Source: Nocardioides speluncae (GTDB lineage: Bacteria > Actinomycetota > Actinomycetes > Propionibacteriales > Nocardioidaceae). Taken from it: a stretch of DNA of 64,000 nt. The notes under the pieces are model-generated. The model saw only the letters and a list, made by a program, of their open reading frames with translations, did not search any database and was not told the DNA's origin. The translations under genes were made by a program, and so were the position numbers. Positions 40,968 to 49,755 of the stretch are shown here, one piece after another (the stretch's first letter is position 1; each line of letters starts with the position of its first letter). The DNA is taken from NCBI RefSeq assembly GCF_003121585.1, contig NZ_QEOO01000047.1:62001-126000 (forward strand). Direction: 5' to 3'.

Positions 40968-42208
40968 GTACGCCGGACCGCGCCACCGCGCTGATCGTGA
41001 CCCTGCTCGGCGGCGGCGCCTTCGTCGTACTGGCCGCCCTGCTGGTGCCCTGGGGGCCGATACCCGGCGGCGCGGTCACCGCGGCGCCCGTGGGCGACGT
41101 ACTGAGCCCGAAGCAGGTCGCCAGCGCCGAGGACTACGCCGGTGGCACCCTGCAGATAGGCCTGGCCTCGCTGGCGGTCTCGCTGGCGGTGTCGTTACTG
41201 CTCGGCCTCACCCCACTCGGATCCCGGCTGATGAAGCGGCTGCCCGGGTGGTGGTGGGTCCAGGTAGTGCTCGGCACGGCCGCGGTGCTGCTGATCGGGC
41301 GAGTGGCCACGCTGCCGTTCTCCCTGGTCCAGCGCGAGCGCCGGCTCGACGTCGGACTGACCCACCAAGCGCTGTCGGCGTACGCCGTCGACCAGGCCAA
41401 GAGCCTGGCCCTGTCGGTCGTGGTGGTGTCGCTCGCGCTGATGGCGCTGGTCGCCTGTGCCCGCCGCTTCGAGCGGCGGTGGCCGGCGGTGGCCGGGGGA
41501 GTGCTGGCGGCCCTGGTGATGGCCGGCTCATTCGCCTACCCGGTGCTGGTCGAGCCGCTGTTCAACAACTTCGAGGCGCTTCCGGACGGCTCGCTGCGCA
41601 CTCAGGTGCTGGAGCTGGCCGAGGAGGAGGGAGTCCCGGTCGACGACGTGCTGGTCGCGGACGCGTCGCGGCGGACCACCACCTTGAACGCCTACGTCTC
41701 CGGCTACGGCGGGACCCGGCGGGTGGTCCTCTACGACAACCTGGTCGACGACCTGCCCGAGGACCAGGCGCTGTCGGTGGTCGCCCACGAGCTCGCACAC
41801 GCCCGCCACGACGACGTGCTCGCCGGGTCGCTGCTCGGCGCCTCCGGGACCCTGCTCGCGGTCGGCCTGCTCGGGCTGGTCACCGGCGCTTCAGTGGTAC
41901 GGCGCCGCACCGGCACCGAGGGCCTGGCCGTGGTCACCGCCGTACCGCTCGTGCTGGCGCTGTCGGCGCTGGCCACCTTCGCCGCGGCGCCGGTCGAGAA
42001 CGGCATCAGCCGCCAGATCGAGACCCGCGCCGACGTGGATGCGCTCCGGTTCACCAACGACCCGGGCGCGTTCATCGCCATGCAGAAGCGGCTCGCGGTC
42101 CGGTCGCTCGCCGACCCGACACCACCCGGCTGGTCGCACTGGTGGTTCGGCAGCCACCCGACCACCCTCGAGCGGGTCGCGATCGCCCGCCGGATGGGCG
42201 AGCGGTAG
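40964..42208 (+). CDS. M48-family (STE24/CAAX-like) membrane metalloprotease
   Basis: 414 aa, GTG start overlapping the upstream stop (GTGA). Multiple membrane helices flank the zinc motif VVAHELAHARHDD (HExxH) and the third-ligand region RQIETRADVDALRF. TTTLNAYVSGYGGTRRVVLYD is typical of STE24-like enzymes. Two consecutive membrane metalloprotease genes after a cell-wall hydrolase suggest an envelope-processing cluster. Actinobacteria have no CAAX prenylation, so the substrate must differ from that of eukaryotic STE24. Confidence 0.88.
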   Translation: MSTPDRATALIVTLLGGGAFVVLAALLVPWGPIPGGAVTAAPVGDVLSPKQVASAEDYAGGTLQIGLASLAVSLAVSLLLGLTPLGSRLMKRLPGWWWVQVVLGTAAVLLIGRVATLPFSLVQRERRLDVGLTHQALSAYAVDQAKSLALSVVVVSLALMALVACARRFERRWPAVAGGVLAALVMAGSFAYPVLVEPLFNNFEALPDGSLRTQVLELAEEEGVPVDDVLVADASRRTTTLNAYVSGYGGTRRVVLYDNLVDDLPEDQALSVVAHELAHARHDDVLAGSLLGASGTLLAVGLLGLVTGASVVRRRTGTEGLAVVTAVPLVLALSALATFAAAPVENGISRQIETRADVDALRFTNDPGAFIAMQKRLAVRSLADPTPPGWSHWWFGSHPTTLERVAIARRMGER

Positions 42209-42212
42209 CGGC

Positions 42213-43997
42213 TTACCGGTAGAGGTCGGCGACGTCGTCCTTGAACTCCCGCATCACCACGTTGCGCTTCAGCTTCAGGCTCGGGGTGAGCTGACCGCCC
42301 TCCTCGGTCCAGTCGGCGGGGAGGATCGTGAACCTGCGGATCGCCTCGGCCTTGGAGACCGCCTTGTTGGCGTCCTCGACCGCGGCCTCGACCTCGGCGC
42401 GCAGGTCCGGGTCGTCGACCAGGTCGGCGATCGCACCCTTCTTGCCGTGCCGCTCGGCCCAGGCCGGGAACGACTCGGTGTCGATGGTGACCAGCGCGGC
42501 GATGAAGGGCTGACCGTCGCCGACGACCATGCACTGGCTGACCAGGTAGTGGGCGCGCAGCCGGTCCTCGAGTACGGCGGGAGCGACGTTCTTGCCGCCG
42601 GCGGTCACCAGGATCTCCTTCTTGCGGCCGGTGATCCGGACGAAGCCCTCGTCGTCGACCTCGCCGACGTCGCCGCTGTGCAGCCAGCCGTCGGTGAGCG
42701 CGGCGGCGGTGGCCTCGTCGTTGTGCCAGTAGCCGTCGAAGACCTGGCCGCCCTTGAACAGCAGCTCGCCGTCGTCGGCGACCCGGACCGCGGCGCCGGG
42801 CAGCGGCCGGCCGACGCTGCCGACCTTCTGCGCGTCCGGCAGGTTGACGGTGATCGCGGCGGCGGTCTCGCTGAGGCCGTAGCCCTCCAGCACGTTGAGC
42901 CCGATCCCGCGGTAGAAGTGGCCGAGCCGCTCGCCGAGCGGCGCGCCGCCGGAGACGGCGTACGTGCAGCGGCCGCCGAGCGCGTCGCGCAGCTTGCCGT
43001 AGACCAGCTTGTCGAACGCCGCGTGCTGGGCGCGCAGCCGCAGCGGCACCCGGCCCCGGTCCAGGGCGCGCGAGTAGGAGATGGCGACCTCGGCGGCGCG
43101 GTCGAAGATCCGGCCCCGGCCGTCGGCAGCGGCGCGCTGGGAGGCGGTGTTGAAGACCTTCTCGAAGACCCGGGGGACGCCGAGGATGAACGTCGGCCGG
43201 AACTCGCCGAGGTCGGCGACCAGGTTCTTGATGTCGGAGGAGTGGCCGAGCCGGACCCGTTTCTTCATGCAGCCGATCTGCACGATCCGGGCGAACACGT
43301 GGGCCAGCGGCAGGAACAGCAGGGTCGCGGCCTCCTCGTCGTCGAAGAGGTCGGCAAGCTCCTCGACGGCCACGCCGAGCTCGAACATGAAGTTGCCGTG
43401 GGTGATCCGGCAGCCCTTGGGCCGGCCGGTCGTGCCCGAGGTGTAGACCAGGGTGGCCAGGTCGCTCGGCATCGCGGTGGTACGCCGCTTCTCGAGCTCC
43501 TCGTCGGTGATGTCGGCGCCGAGCGCGGTCAGCACCTCCACCGCGTTGTCGTCGAAGGACCAGACGTTGTTGAGCTGCTCGAGGCTGGGCCGCACCTCGA
43601 CGATCCGGGCGATGTGGTCGGCACCCTCGGCCACGACCGCCTTGGCACCGGAGTCCTGCAGGATCCACTGCACCTGCTCGGCCGATGAGGTCTCGTAGAT
43701 CGGCACCGTCACAGCGCCGGCGAACCAGATCGCATAGTCGAGCAGCGTCCACTCGTATCGGGTCTTCGAGAGCAGCGCTACTCGGTCGCCGACATCGATC
43801 CCGGCGGCCACCAGCCCCTTGGCCACGCCCTGCACCTCGGTGAGGAACTCGGCGGCGGTGACGTCGACCAGACCCGAGCCCGACTGCCTGCTGAACATCA
43901 CGGAGTCGGGGTGGTCGCGGCCGTTGCCGGCCACGTCGTCGGTGAGGTTTCCGGTGGTGGGAACGGCGATCGTCATCGGCGTGGAGAACTCGCGCAA
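42213..43997 (-). CDS. fadD15: Long-chain fatty acyl-CoA ligase (FadD15-type)
   Basis: 594 aa. AMP-forming ligase motifs: VYTSGTTGRPKGCRITHGN (P-loop), EGYGLSETAAAI, GWLHSGDVGEVDDEGF and ITGRKKEILVTAGGKNVAP, with a C-terminal Lys region in SLKLKRNVVMREF. It activates fatty acids to acyl-CoA via acyl-AMP. The start is TTG 43997 (protein begins REFSTPMTIAVP), because GGGAGG lies 6 bp upstream and the FadD15 family begins M-R-E; the in-frame ATG at 43976 has no ribosome site. It is divergent from the START-like gene. Confidence 0.9.
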   Translation of the reverse strand: MREFSTPMTIAVPTTGNLTDDVAGNGRDHPDSVMFSRQSGSGLVDVTAAEFLTEVQGVAKGLVAAGIDVGDRVALLSKTRYEWTLLDYAIWFAGAVTVPIYETSSAEQVQWILQDSGAKAVVAEGADHIARIVEVRPSLEQLNNVWSFDDNAVEVLTALGADITDEELEKRRTTAMPSDLATLVYTSGTTGRPKGCRITHGNFMFELGVAVEELADLFDDEEAATLLFLPLAHVFARIVQIGCMKKRVRLGHSSDIKNLVADLGEFRPTFILGVPRVFEKVFNTASQRAAADGRGRIFDRAAEVAISYSRALDRGRVPLRLRAQHAAFDKLVYGKLRDALGGRCTYAVSGGAPLGERLGHFYRGIGLNVLEGYGLSETAAAITVNLPDAQKVGSVGRPLPGAAVRVADDGELLFKGGQVFDGYWHNDEATAAALTDGWLHSGDVGEVDDEGFVRITGRKKEILVTAGGKNVAPAVLEDRLRAHYLVSQCMVVGDGQPFIAALVTIDTESFPAWAERHGKKGAIADLVDDPDLRAEVEAAVEDANKAVSKAEAIRRFTILPADWTEEGGQLTPSLKLKRNVVMREFKDDVADLYR

Positions 43998-44154
43998 GAT
44001 ATGCCTCCCGGGACTGGAGCGTGACCCTGCTGGGTGACGGGCTGCTCGTCGCAGGTTATCGCGACGAGAGTATGGCGCCCGCCACGGCGCCGTACCTCCA
44101 GTATCCGGTACGCTCGGCGACCTCAGCCCACACGAGATCCCAGGGGGCTCCTCG

Positions 44155-44592
44155 ATGGCCGAACAGACGGCCTCCTCGATCGTCGTCGACGCACCACCGG
44201 CCGCGGTAATGGCCGTGATCGCCGACTTCCCGGCGTACCCGGCATGGGCGAAGGGCGTGAAGACCGCCGACGTCCTCGCCGAAGCATCCGGTGGCCGCGC
44301 CCGCGAGGTCTTCTTCGAGCTCGACGTGCCGCCGATCAGGGACGAGTACACCCTGTCCTACATCTGGGACGACGACCGCCAGGTCACCTGGACCCTGGTC
44401 CAGGGCAAGATCCTGAAGTCGCTCGACGGCGCCTACATCCTGCGGCCCTCCGGCAAGGGCACCGAGGTGACCTACCGGCTGTCGCTCGACGTGACCATTC
44501 CGCTGATCGGGATGCTCAAGCGCAAGGGCGAGAAGATCCTCATCGACACGGCACTCTCGGGGTTGAAGAAACGCGTCGAGTCGCTGGTCTGA
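44155..44592 (+). CDS. SRPBCC/START-like (polyketide cyclase-type) protein
   Basis: 145 aa: SSIVVDAPPAAVMAVIADFP, the helix-grip start; EVFFELDVPPIRDEYTLSY; VTWTLVQGKILKSLDGAYIL; and the C-terminal helix IDTALSGLKKRVESL. The cavity would hold a hydrophobic ligand. It corresponds by position to Rv2185c. It is located between the acyl-CoA ligase and the ArsA-like ATPase, hinting at lipid handling. No catalytic residues are recognised. Confidence 0.85.
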   Translation: MAEQTASSIVVDAPPAAVMAVIADFPAYPAWAKGVKTADVLAEASGGRAREVFFELDVPPIRDEYTLSYIWDDDRQVTWTLVQGKILKSLDGAYILRPSGKGTEVTYRLSLDVTIPLIGMLKRKGEKILIDTALSGLKKRVESLV

Positions 44593-44643
44593 CCCGCCCC
44601 AAGAAGACCGCCCAACGAGAGCAGACAGGTCCAACCCGAACAC

Positions 44644-45813
44644 ATGCGCATCCTCCTGTTCACCGGCAAGGGTGGCGTCGGCAAGTCCACCGTTGCCGCC
44701 GGCACCTCCGCGCTCGCGGCCGCCTCCGGGCTCCGCACCCTGGTGCTGTCCACCGACGCGGCCCACTCGCTGGCCGACGCGTTCGGTGCCGCCGTCGGCT
44801 CGGAGCCGACCAAGGTCGCCGAGAACCTGTTCGTCCAGCAGGTCGACGCCCAACTGCGCTTCGAGCAGTCCTGGGCCGACATCCAGGGCTACATGCTGTC
44901 GGTGCTCGACGTCGCCGGCGTGGACCGGGTGGCCGCCGAGGAGCTGACGGTGATCCCGGGCGCCGAGGAGGTGCTGGCGCTGCTCGAGCTGCGGCTGCAC
45001 GCGCTCTCCGGGAAGTGGGACGTGATCGTGGTCGACTGCGCGCCTACGGCGGAGACGCTCCGCCTGCTGGCGCTGCCCGAGGCGCTCGGCTGGTACATGA
45101 AGCGGGTGCTGCCGGTCGAGCGGCGCGTGGTGAAGGCCCTCAAGCCGGTGCTGACCCGGGCGGCCGGTGTGCCGATGCCCGAGGACACCGTCTTCGACGC
45201 CGTCGAGCGGCTGCACCAGGAGCTCGACGAGGTGCAGGAGCTGCTGAGCGGCCCCAACGCCAGCGTCCGGCTGGTGCTGACCCCGGAGAACGTCGTCCTC
45301 GCCGAGGCCCGGCGCTCGTTCACCACGCTCTCGCTGTTCGGCTACACCGTCGACGGCGTGGTCGCCAACCGGGTCTTCCCCGAGGCCGGCGACGACGAGT
45401 GGCGGGCGGGCTGGGTGGCCGCCCAGCGCGGCGTGCTCAAGGACGTGGACGAGTCGTTCGCGGGGCTGCCGGTCTGGCGCTCGGTGTACCGCCCCGCCGA
45501 GCCGGTGGGCGTGGCCGCGCTGACCGAGATGGCCCGTGAGGTGTACGGCGGCCACGACCCGCTCGCCGCGCCGGCGGGTGGCGGCCCGCTGCGGATCACC
45601 CGCAGCGCGACCGGGTCGGTGATGCGGCTGACGCTGCCGTTCGTCCGTAAGGCCGAGGTCGACCTGGCCCGCAACGGCGACGAGCTGGTGGTCACCGTCG
45701 GCTCCTACCGGCGGCTGCTGACGCTGCCGTCCGGGCTGGCCCGGCAGAAGGTCACCGCCGCCCGGGTCGACGAAGGCGAGCTGCAGGTGAAGTTCGAGGA
45801 GGTTCGCGCGTGA
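44644..45813 (+). CDS. ArsA/GET3-like P-loop ATPase
   Basis: 389 aa. Deviant Walker A FTGKGGVGKSTVAAGTSALA, switch region STDAAHSLADAFG, Walker B-like VIVVDCAPTAETLRLLALP, and a C-terminal Hsp20-like beta domain (MRLTLPFVRKAEVDLARNGDEL). It belongs to the ArsA/GET3 family with the actinobacterial C-terminal domain, and occupies the Rv2184c position. There is no arsenite transporter nearby, and the ArsA-type metal-site Cys motif is not seen, so arsenic resistance is unlikely. The next gene starts with a 4-bp overlap. Confidence 0.87.
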   Translation: MRILLFTGKGGVGKSTVAAGTSALAAASGLRTLVLSTDAAHSLADAFGAAVGSEPTKVAENLFVQQVDAQLRFEQSWADIQGYMLSVLDVAGVDRVAAEELTVIPGAEEVLALLELRLHALSGKWDVIVVDCAPTAETLRLLALPEALGWYMKRVLPVERRVVKALKPVLTRAAGVPMPEDTVFDAVERLHQELDEVQELLSGPNASVRLVLTPENVVLAEARRSFTTLSLFGYTVDGVVANRVFPEAGDDEWRAGWVAAQRGVLKDVDESFAGLPVWRSVYRPAEPVGVAALTEMAREVYGGHDPLAAPAGGGPLRITRSATGSVMRLTLPFVRKAEVDLARNGDELVVTVGSYRRLLTLPSGLARQKVTAARVDEGELQVKFEEVRA

Positions 45814-46214
45814 TGGCCGACGGGGTCGAGGGAGACCGGAAGGCTGGTCAGGGCACCGGCGACGACGTCGGCAGTGTGGCTGAGGAGGCGGCCAAGCTCT
45901 TCGGCGCGTTCTCCACCTGGGCGCGCGAGCACGGCAGCGACGCGGGCCATGGCCTGGCCGACGCAGTCGACCAGAACTTCGCCAACGGTGCTCCCGAGTG
46001 CACCTTCTGCCCGATCTGCCGCGCCGTGCACGCCGTACGCCAGTGCAGCCCGGAGGTCCGCCAGCACCTGGTCGTTGCGGCCGCGTCCCTGATGCAGGCC
46101 GCGTCCGCGATCATGACCGCGGTGGCGACGCCACCGGCCGACAACGACGACCCAGCGACACGCCGTGACAGGGTCGAGCACATCGATCTGGACTCGGAGT
46201 GGGAGGACGATTAG
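45810..46214 (+). CDS. Actinobacterial conserved protein with CxxCxxC motif
   Basis: 134 aa, from GTG 45810 or ATG 45813. An acidic helical protein with a central Cys motif GAPECTFCPICRAVHAVRQC that could hold zinc or an Fe-S centre, then helices (LMQAASAIMTAVA) and an acidic C-terminus (DLDSEWEDD). It is coupled to the ArsA-like ATPase and corresponds by place to Rv2183c. Function unknown; a partner or client of the ATPase is a reasonable guess. Confidence 0.75.
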   Translation: MMADGVEGDRKAGQGTGDDVGSVAEEAAKLFGAFSTWAREHGSDAGHGLADAVDQNFANGAPECTFCPICRAVHAVRQCSPEVRQHLVVAAASLMQAASAIMTAVATPPADNDDPATRRDRVEHIDLDSEWEDD

Positions 46215-46217
46215 CGG

Positions 46218-47162
46218 ATGGGGCTGTCATGCGGCATCGACGTTGGGGGCACGAAGATCGCCGGCGGCATCGTCGACGACGAGGGCAAGGTGCTCGAAGA
46301 GGCACGGGTGGAGTCGCCGGCGCGCGACACCGATGCCATCGAGTCGGCGATCGAGGAGCTGGTCAACGACCTGCGGAGCCGGCACGAGATCGAGTGCGTC
46401 GGAGTAGGGGCGGCCGGCTTCGTCGACCGTAACCGGGCCACCGTGCTGTTCGCGCCCAACCTGGCGTGGCGCGACGAGCCGCTCAAGTCCGACCTGGAGC
46501 GCCGGCTCGACCTGCCGGTTGTGGTCGAGAACGACGCCAACGCGGCCGCCTGGGGCGAGTTCCAGTACGGCGCCGGCCACGACATCGACGACCTGCTGCT
46601 GGTCACGGTTGGCACCGGCGTCGGCGGCGGGATCGTGCTGGACGGCGCGCCGTACCGTGGTGCTTTCGGGGTGGCCGCCGAGATCGGCCACCTCCGCGTC
46701 GAGCGCAACGGCCGTCTGTGCGGCTGCGGCAACCGCGGCTGTTGGGAGCAGTACGCCAGTGGCACCGCGCTGGTCCGTACCGCCCGCGAGGCCGCGACCG
46801 GGGGCTCGCTGATCGCCCGCGACCTCCTCGACCGCGCCGGCGGCGACCCCGAGAAGATCACCGGGCCGCTGATCACCGAGGCGGCGCGCGCCGGCGACCG
46901 GTTCGCCATCGAGCAGCTGACCGAGCTCGGCCGCTGGCTGGGGGAGGGCATCGCCAGCCTGGCGGCCGTCCTCGACCCGGCGGTCGCGGTGATCGGAGGC
47001 GGCGTGTCCGAGGCCGGTGACCTGCTGCTGGACCCGATCAGGGCCGCGTTCGAGGCCAACCTGACCGGCCGTTCGTACCGACCTCAGCTCGAGATCCGTC
47101 CCGCCCGGCTCGGCAACACCGCCGGCCTGATCGGCGTTGCCGACCTGGCTCGGCGGCGCTGA
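46218..47162 (+). CDS. glk: ROK-family glucokinase, paralogue 1
   Basis: 314 aa. ATP site LSCGIDVGGTKIAGGIVDDE, substrate site VVENDANAAAWGEFQYG, VGTGVGGGIVLDG, and the ROK zinc/structural motif CGCGNRGCWEQYASG. It phosphorylates glucose or a related hexose. It lies 3 bp after the preceding gene. A second ROK gene 1.5 kb further on is a clear paralogue, and between them sits an AbiE remnant on the opposite strand. Confidence 0.88.
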   Translation: MGLSCGIDVGGTKIAGGIVDDEGKVLEEARVESPARDTDAIESAIEELVNDLRSRHEIECVGVGAAGFVDRNRATVLFAPNLAWRDEPLKSDLERRLDLPVVVENDANAAAWGEFQYGAGHDIDDLLLVTVGTGVGGGIVLDGAPYRGAFGVAAEIGHLRVERNGRLCGCGNRGCWEQYASGTALVRTAREAATGGSLIARDLLDRAGGDPEKITGPLITEAARAGDRFAIEQLTELGRWLGEGIASLAAVLDPAVAVIGGGVSEAGDLLLDPIRAAFEANLTGRSYRPQLEIRPARLGNTAGLIGVADLARRR

Positions 47163-47171
47163 TAGCCGGCA

Positions 47172-48027
47172 TCACTCCCGAGCGGGTGCCTCGAAGAACG
47201 GGTCGACGGCGGCCGCGACCGCTCGCATCTGCCGATCGAGGTCGTCGTGGACGATGCCGTCAAGGCCAGCCTTACGGATCCAGGCGCGCCACCCGTGCCT
47301 GGCCGATCGCGCCGTAGCCGTCGACGACCTCGCCGATGGGGCGGAGCGCCACACGACGGGCGGTGGCGACGGCACGGACTGCCTCCACCATCGCGGCAGG
47401 GTCGAGCTGGCAGCGGTTCCTGACGAGCACGATGTCCACGAAGTCCCGCCATCGAGTGCTGGTGGTTCCACGCTCAAGAATCGTGACCGCCTTCTCCGCG
47501 ACCACGGTCTCCGGCGCGTACCCCAGCACCCGGAGGTCGGGGCCAAGGACTCGCGGAAGCCGGACGATCCGCGGCGCAGGGACGATCGGGTCACCGGTCG
47601 AGACATCCCAGACGATCGTGCGGCGCCAGGTGTGGATGGCTGCGTTGACCGCATCCGGAGGCCGGGATACTCGGCGGTGTCGCGGATCGGCTCGCCGCGA
47701 ACGGAGGTGGGGTCGAACGCGACTCCATCGTCGACGACGACGGCCGAGACATCACGGATGACAGCGACCAGACGCTCGACGGTCACCGATGTGTGGATGG
47801 CTTCGGCGTCGACGTCCTTTGGTGGGCCGACGGATGCCGTACGCCGCCAGCAGGATGCCGCCTTTGAGCACGAATGCGTCGGCATGGTTGGTGCGGGCCA
47901 GCCGGTCGAGGAACGACTCCAGGGCGTGTCGGGTGAGTTGTTCCTCGACGTTCGGCCGGCGACCTGTGTCGACGGCCAGGCCTCGGGTCAGCCGTTGGAT
48001 CTCGCGGTAGGTCTCCTCGCCGGCTTC
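47172..48027 (-). pseudogene. Decayed AbiEii-type nucleotidyltransferase toxin gene
   Basis: The frames pieced together read as one AbiEii protein of about 285 aa. EETYREIQRLTRGLAVDTG and AFVLKGGILLAAYGIRRPTK lie in one frame, DVDAEAIHTSVTVERLVAVI in a second, VNAAIHTWRRTIVWDVSTGD to VVAEKAVTILERGTTSTRWR in a third, and WIRKAGLDGIVHDDLDRQM after another shift. Indels lie near 47818-47820 (extra A/T), 47648-47655 (one base missing) and 47282-47284 (extra base), and the ATG overlapping the antitoxin stop is also out of frame. KGG and D-V-D are the nucleotidyltransferase residues. With at least three shifts no functional toxin is expected, unless these are sequencing errors. Confidence 0.82.
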
Positions 48028-48592
48028 ATGCCATCAGCTCCAGCGCCTGCCGAACCGGTCCGGCCGCCCGCGGTAGCTGGGTCGCGACTGACATCAGGTC
48101 GGCCGGCTTGCCGCCGTCGCGCAACCAGGTGCGGAGCGCATCCCGCCCGAGCTCGTAGCCTTCCTGGCCGCGCAGTCGGAAGGCGTCAACGATCGAGCGC
48201 TCGGGCGAGTAGATGCCGATTCTCAGTGAGGTGGCGTCAATCGGCAGCGTCGTACGGCCGAGCTGGAACGTGGCCCGATCGAACGAGTGCCACGTGACCG
48301 GTGCACCGACGACCGGCGCCCGAGTCCCGCGAGGGATGGCGATCTCGATACTCGAGGGGATGATGTCGGTCAGGTCGTGAAACGCGAGGGCGCTGGCCAG
48401 GCAGAGCGTGGACTCAGGCCGCCGTGACGCGATCTCGAGGTAGTCCAGATTGGTGGTGGCCGCGTCCGCGCGCCGGTAGCGGCCTCGGCTGAACTGCTCG
48501 AGCTCCCCGGATCGTGCACGCCGATACAGACCAGTCCGGCTGAGCCCGTACCGCTCGGCGGCGCTCGGCCGGATGGGGTCACTCGCACTCAT
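48026..48592 (-). CDS. AbiEi-type antitoxin (orphaned)
   Basis: 188 aa, intact. The N-terminal winged helix (SAAERYGLSRTGLYRRARSG, then LEQFSRGRYRRAD) is the AbiEi DNA-binding domain. The C-terminal part (LASALAFHDLTDIIPSSIEIAIP, YSPERSIVDAFRLRGQEG) is the usual antitoxin domain. In type IV AbiE systems AbiEi represses its own operon by binding promoter inverted repeats. A perfect inverted repeat lies 25 bp upstream (48617-48656). Its cognate toxin downstream is frameshifted, so it now acts alone or serves as a regulator. Confidence 0.85.
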   Translation of the reverse strand: MSASDPIRPSAAERYGLSRTGLYRRARSGELEQFSRGRYRRADAATTNLDYLEIASRRPESTLCLASALAFHDLTDIIPSSIEIAIPRGTRAPVVGAPVTWHSFDRATFQLGRTTLPIDATSLRIGIYSPERSIVDAFRLRGQEGYELGRDALRTWLRDGGKPADLMSVATQLPRAAGPVRQALELMA

Positions 48593-48616
48593 GCGGATTC
48601 ACCCTTTGCGTGTGGG

Positions 48617-48656
48617 ACGATTCGTATACAGAAAAGAATATCTGTATACGAATCGT
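48617..48656. promoter_or_regulatory. Perfect 15-bp inverted repeat, probable AbiEi operator
   Basis: ACGATTCGTATACAG (48617-48631), 10-nt AT-rich spacer, CTGTATACGAATCGT (48642-48656), perfectly inverted. Each arm contains GTATAC and is itself nearly palindromic, so two dimers could bind, 25 bp apart centre to centre. This AT-rich island stands out from its surroundings and lies directly in front of the antitoxin start and 68 bp before the divergent ROK gene. Confidence 0.8.
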
Positions 48657-48723
48657 ACCGCCAAGGCTGCAGTACGCCGTGTCCCTTGGCCCGCTCAGGG
48701 ACCCGACCCGGGAGACTGGGGCT

Positions 48724-49755
48724 ATGGATCTCACGATCGGTGTCGACGTCGGCGGCACCAAGGTGCTCGCCGGGGTGGTCGACGAGCAGGGGCGCGTCGT
48801 CCGCACCGCGCGCCGGTCCACGCCGGGTCGGTCGGTCGACGTCCGGCTGCTGGAGGACGCGTTGGACGCGGCGGTCACCGCAGTCGCCGACGGTTCGCCG
48901 ATCACCTGTGTCGGCCTGGCCGCCGCCGGCTTCGTAGACCGGGCGGGGGACCGGGTGATGTTCGCCCCGCACCTGCCGTGGCGCGGCGAGGACGTCCGGC
49001 TCCGGCTGGAGAAGCGCTGGGGGACCGCCGTACTCCTCGACAACGACGCCAACGCCGCGGCCTGGGCCGAGTGGCGGTACGGCGCGGCGCGCGGTGCCGA
49101 GACCGCGATCGTGGTGACCATGGGCACCGGCATCGGCGGCGGCCTGATCATCGACGGCCGGGTGCACCGCGGCTTCAACGGGATGGCCGGGGAGTTCGGC
49201 CACATGCAGGTGGTGCCGGACGGTCAGCGGTGCGAGTGCGGGCGCTACGGCTGCTGGGAGCAGTACTCCAGCGGCAACGCGCTCGTGCGCTTCGCCCGGT
49301 CCCGGATCGGCACCGAGCCGACCCTGCTGGAGGAGCTCTGCGGCGGCCGGCCCGAGCTGCTGACCGGGCCGATGGTCACCGAGGCGGCCGAGGAGGGCGA
49401 CCTGGTCGCCCGGCAGGCGTTCGCGTCGGTCGGCGACTGGCTCGGCATCGGCCTCGCGAACCTGGCCGCGGCCTTCGACCCGGAGTGCATCGTGATCGGC
49501 GGGGGAGTGTCGGCCGCCGGCGACCGGCTGCTGGAGCCGGCCCGCAACGGGCTGCTCCGCTCGCTGGTCGGGGCCGAGCACCGCGACGTACCACCCGTCG
49601 TACGTGCGCGCCTCGGCCCCGAGGCCGGCCTGGTCGGGGCCGCGGACCTGGCCCGGATCGCCTGGCGCGGCCTGCGACCCCGCAAGCTCAGCTTCGGCGG
49701 TACTCCGGGACCAGTTCGACGGCGAGCTGCTCCAAGAAGAGTCCGACGTCGGTGA
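48724..49755 (+). CDS. ROK-family sugar kinase, paralogue 2
   Basis: 343 aa. Same motifs as paralogue 1: TIGVDVGGTKVLAGVVDEQG, LDNDANAAAWAEWRYG, MGTGIGGGLIIDG and CECGRYGCWEQYSSGNALV. Roughly half the residues of the first 200 are identical by eye. The last 25 or so residues (RKLSFGGTPGPVRRRAAPRR) are Arg/Pro-rich and are read from DNA that is antisense to the 3' end of the TIGR00300 gene (68-bp overlap), so the frame has lost its original stop and now ends later. The antitoxin operator lies in its promoter region. Confidence 0.87.
   Translation: MDLTIGVDVGGTKVLAGVVDEQGRVVRTARRSTPGRSVDVRLLEDALDAAVTAVADGSPITCVGLAAAGFVDRAGDRVMFAPHLPWRGEDVRLRLEKRWGTAVLLDNDANAAAWAEWRYGAARGAETAIVVTMGTGIGGGLIIDGRVHRGFNGMAGEFGHMQVVPDGQRCECGRYGCWEQYSSGNALVRFARSRIGTEPTLLEELCGGRPELLTGPMVTEAAEEGDLVARQAFASVGDWLGIGLANLAAAFDPECIVIGGGVSAAGDRLLEPARNGLLRSLVGAEHRDVPPVVRARLGPEAGLVGAADLARIAWRGLRPRKLSFGGTPGPVRRRAAPRRVRRR

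Noticed and set aside
44644..45813. Arsenic-resistance ArsA
   Set aside because: No ars transporter or regulator nearby and no ArsA-type metal-binding Cys motif; the gene matches the conserved actinobacterial ArsA-like family.
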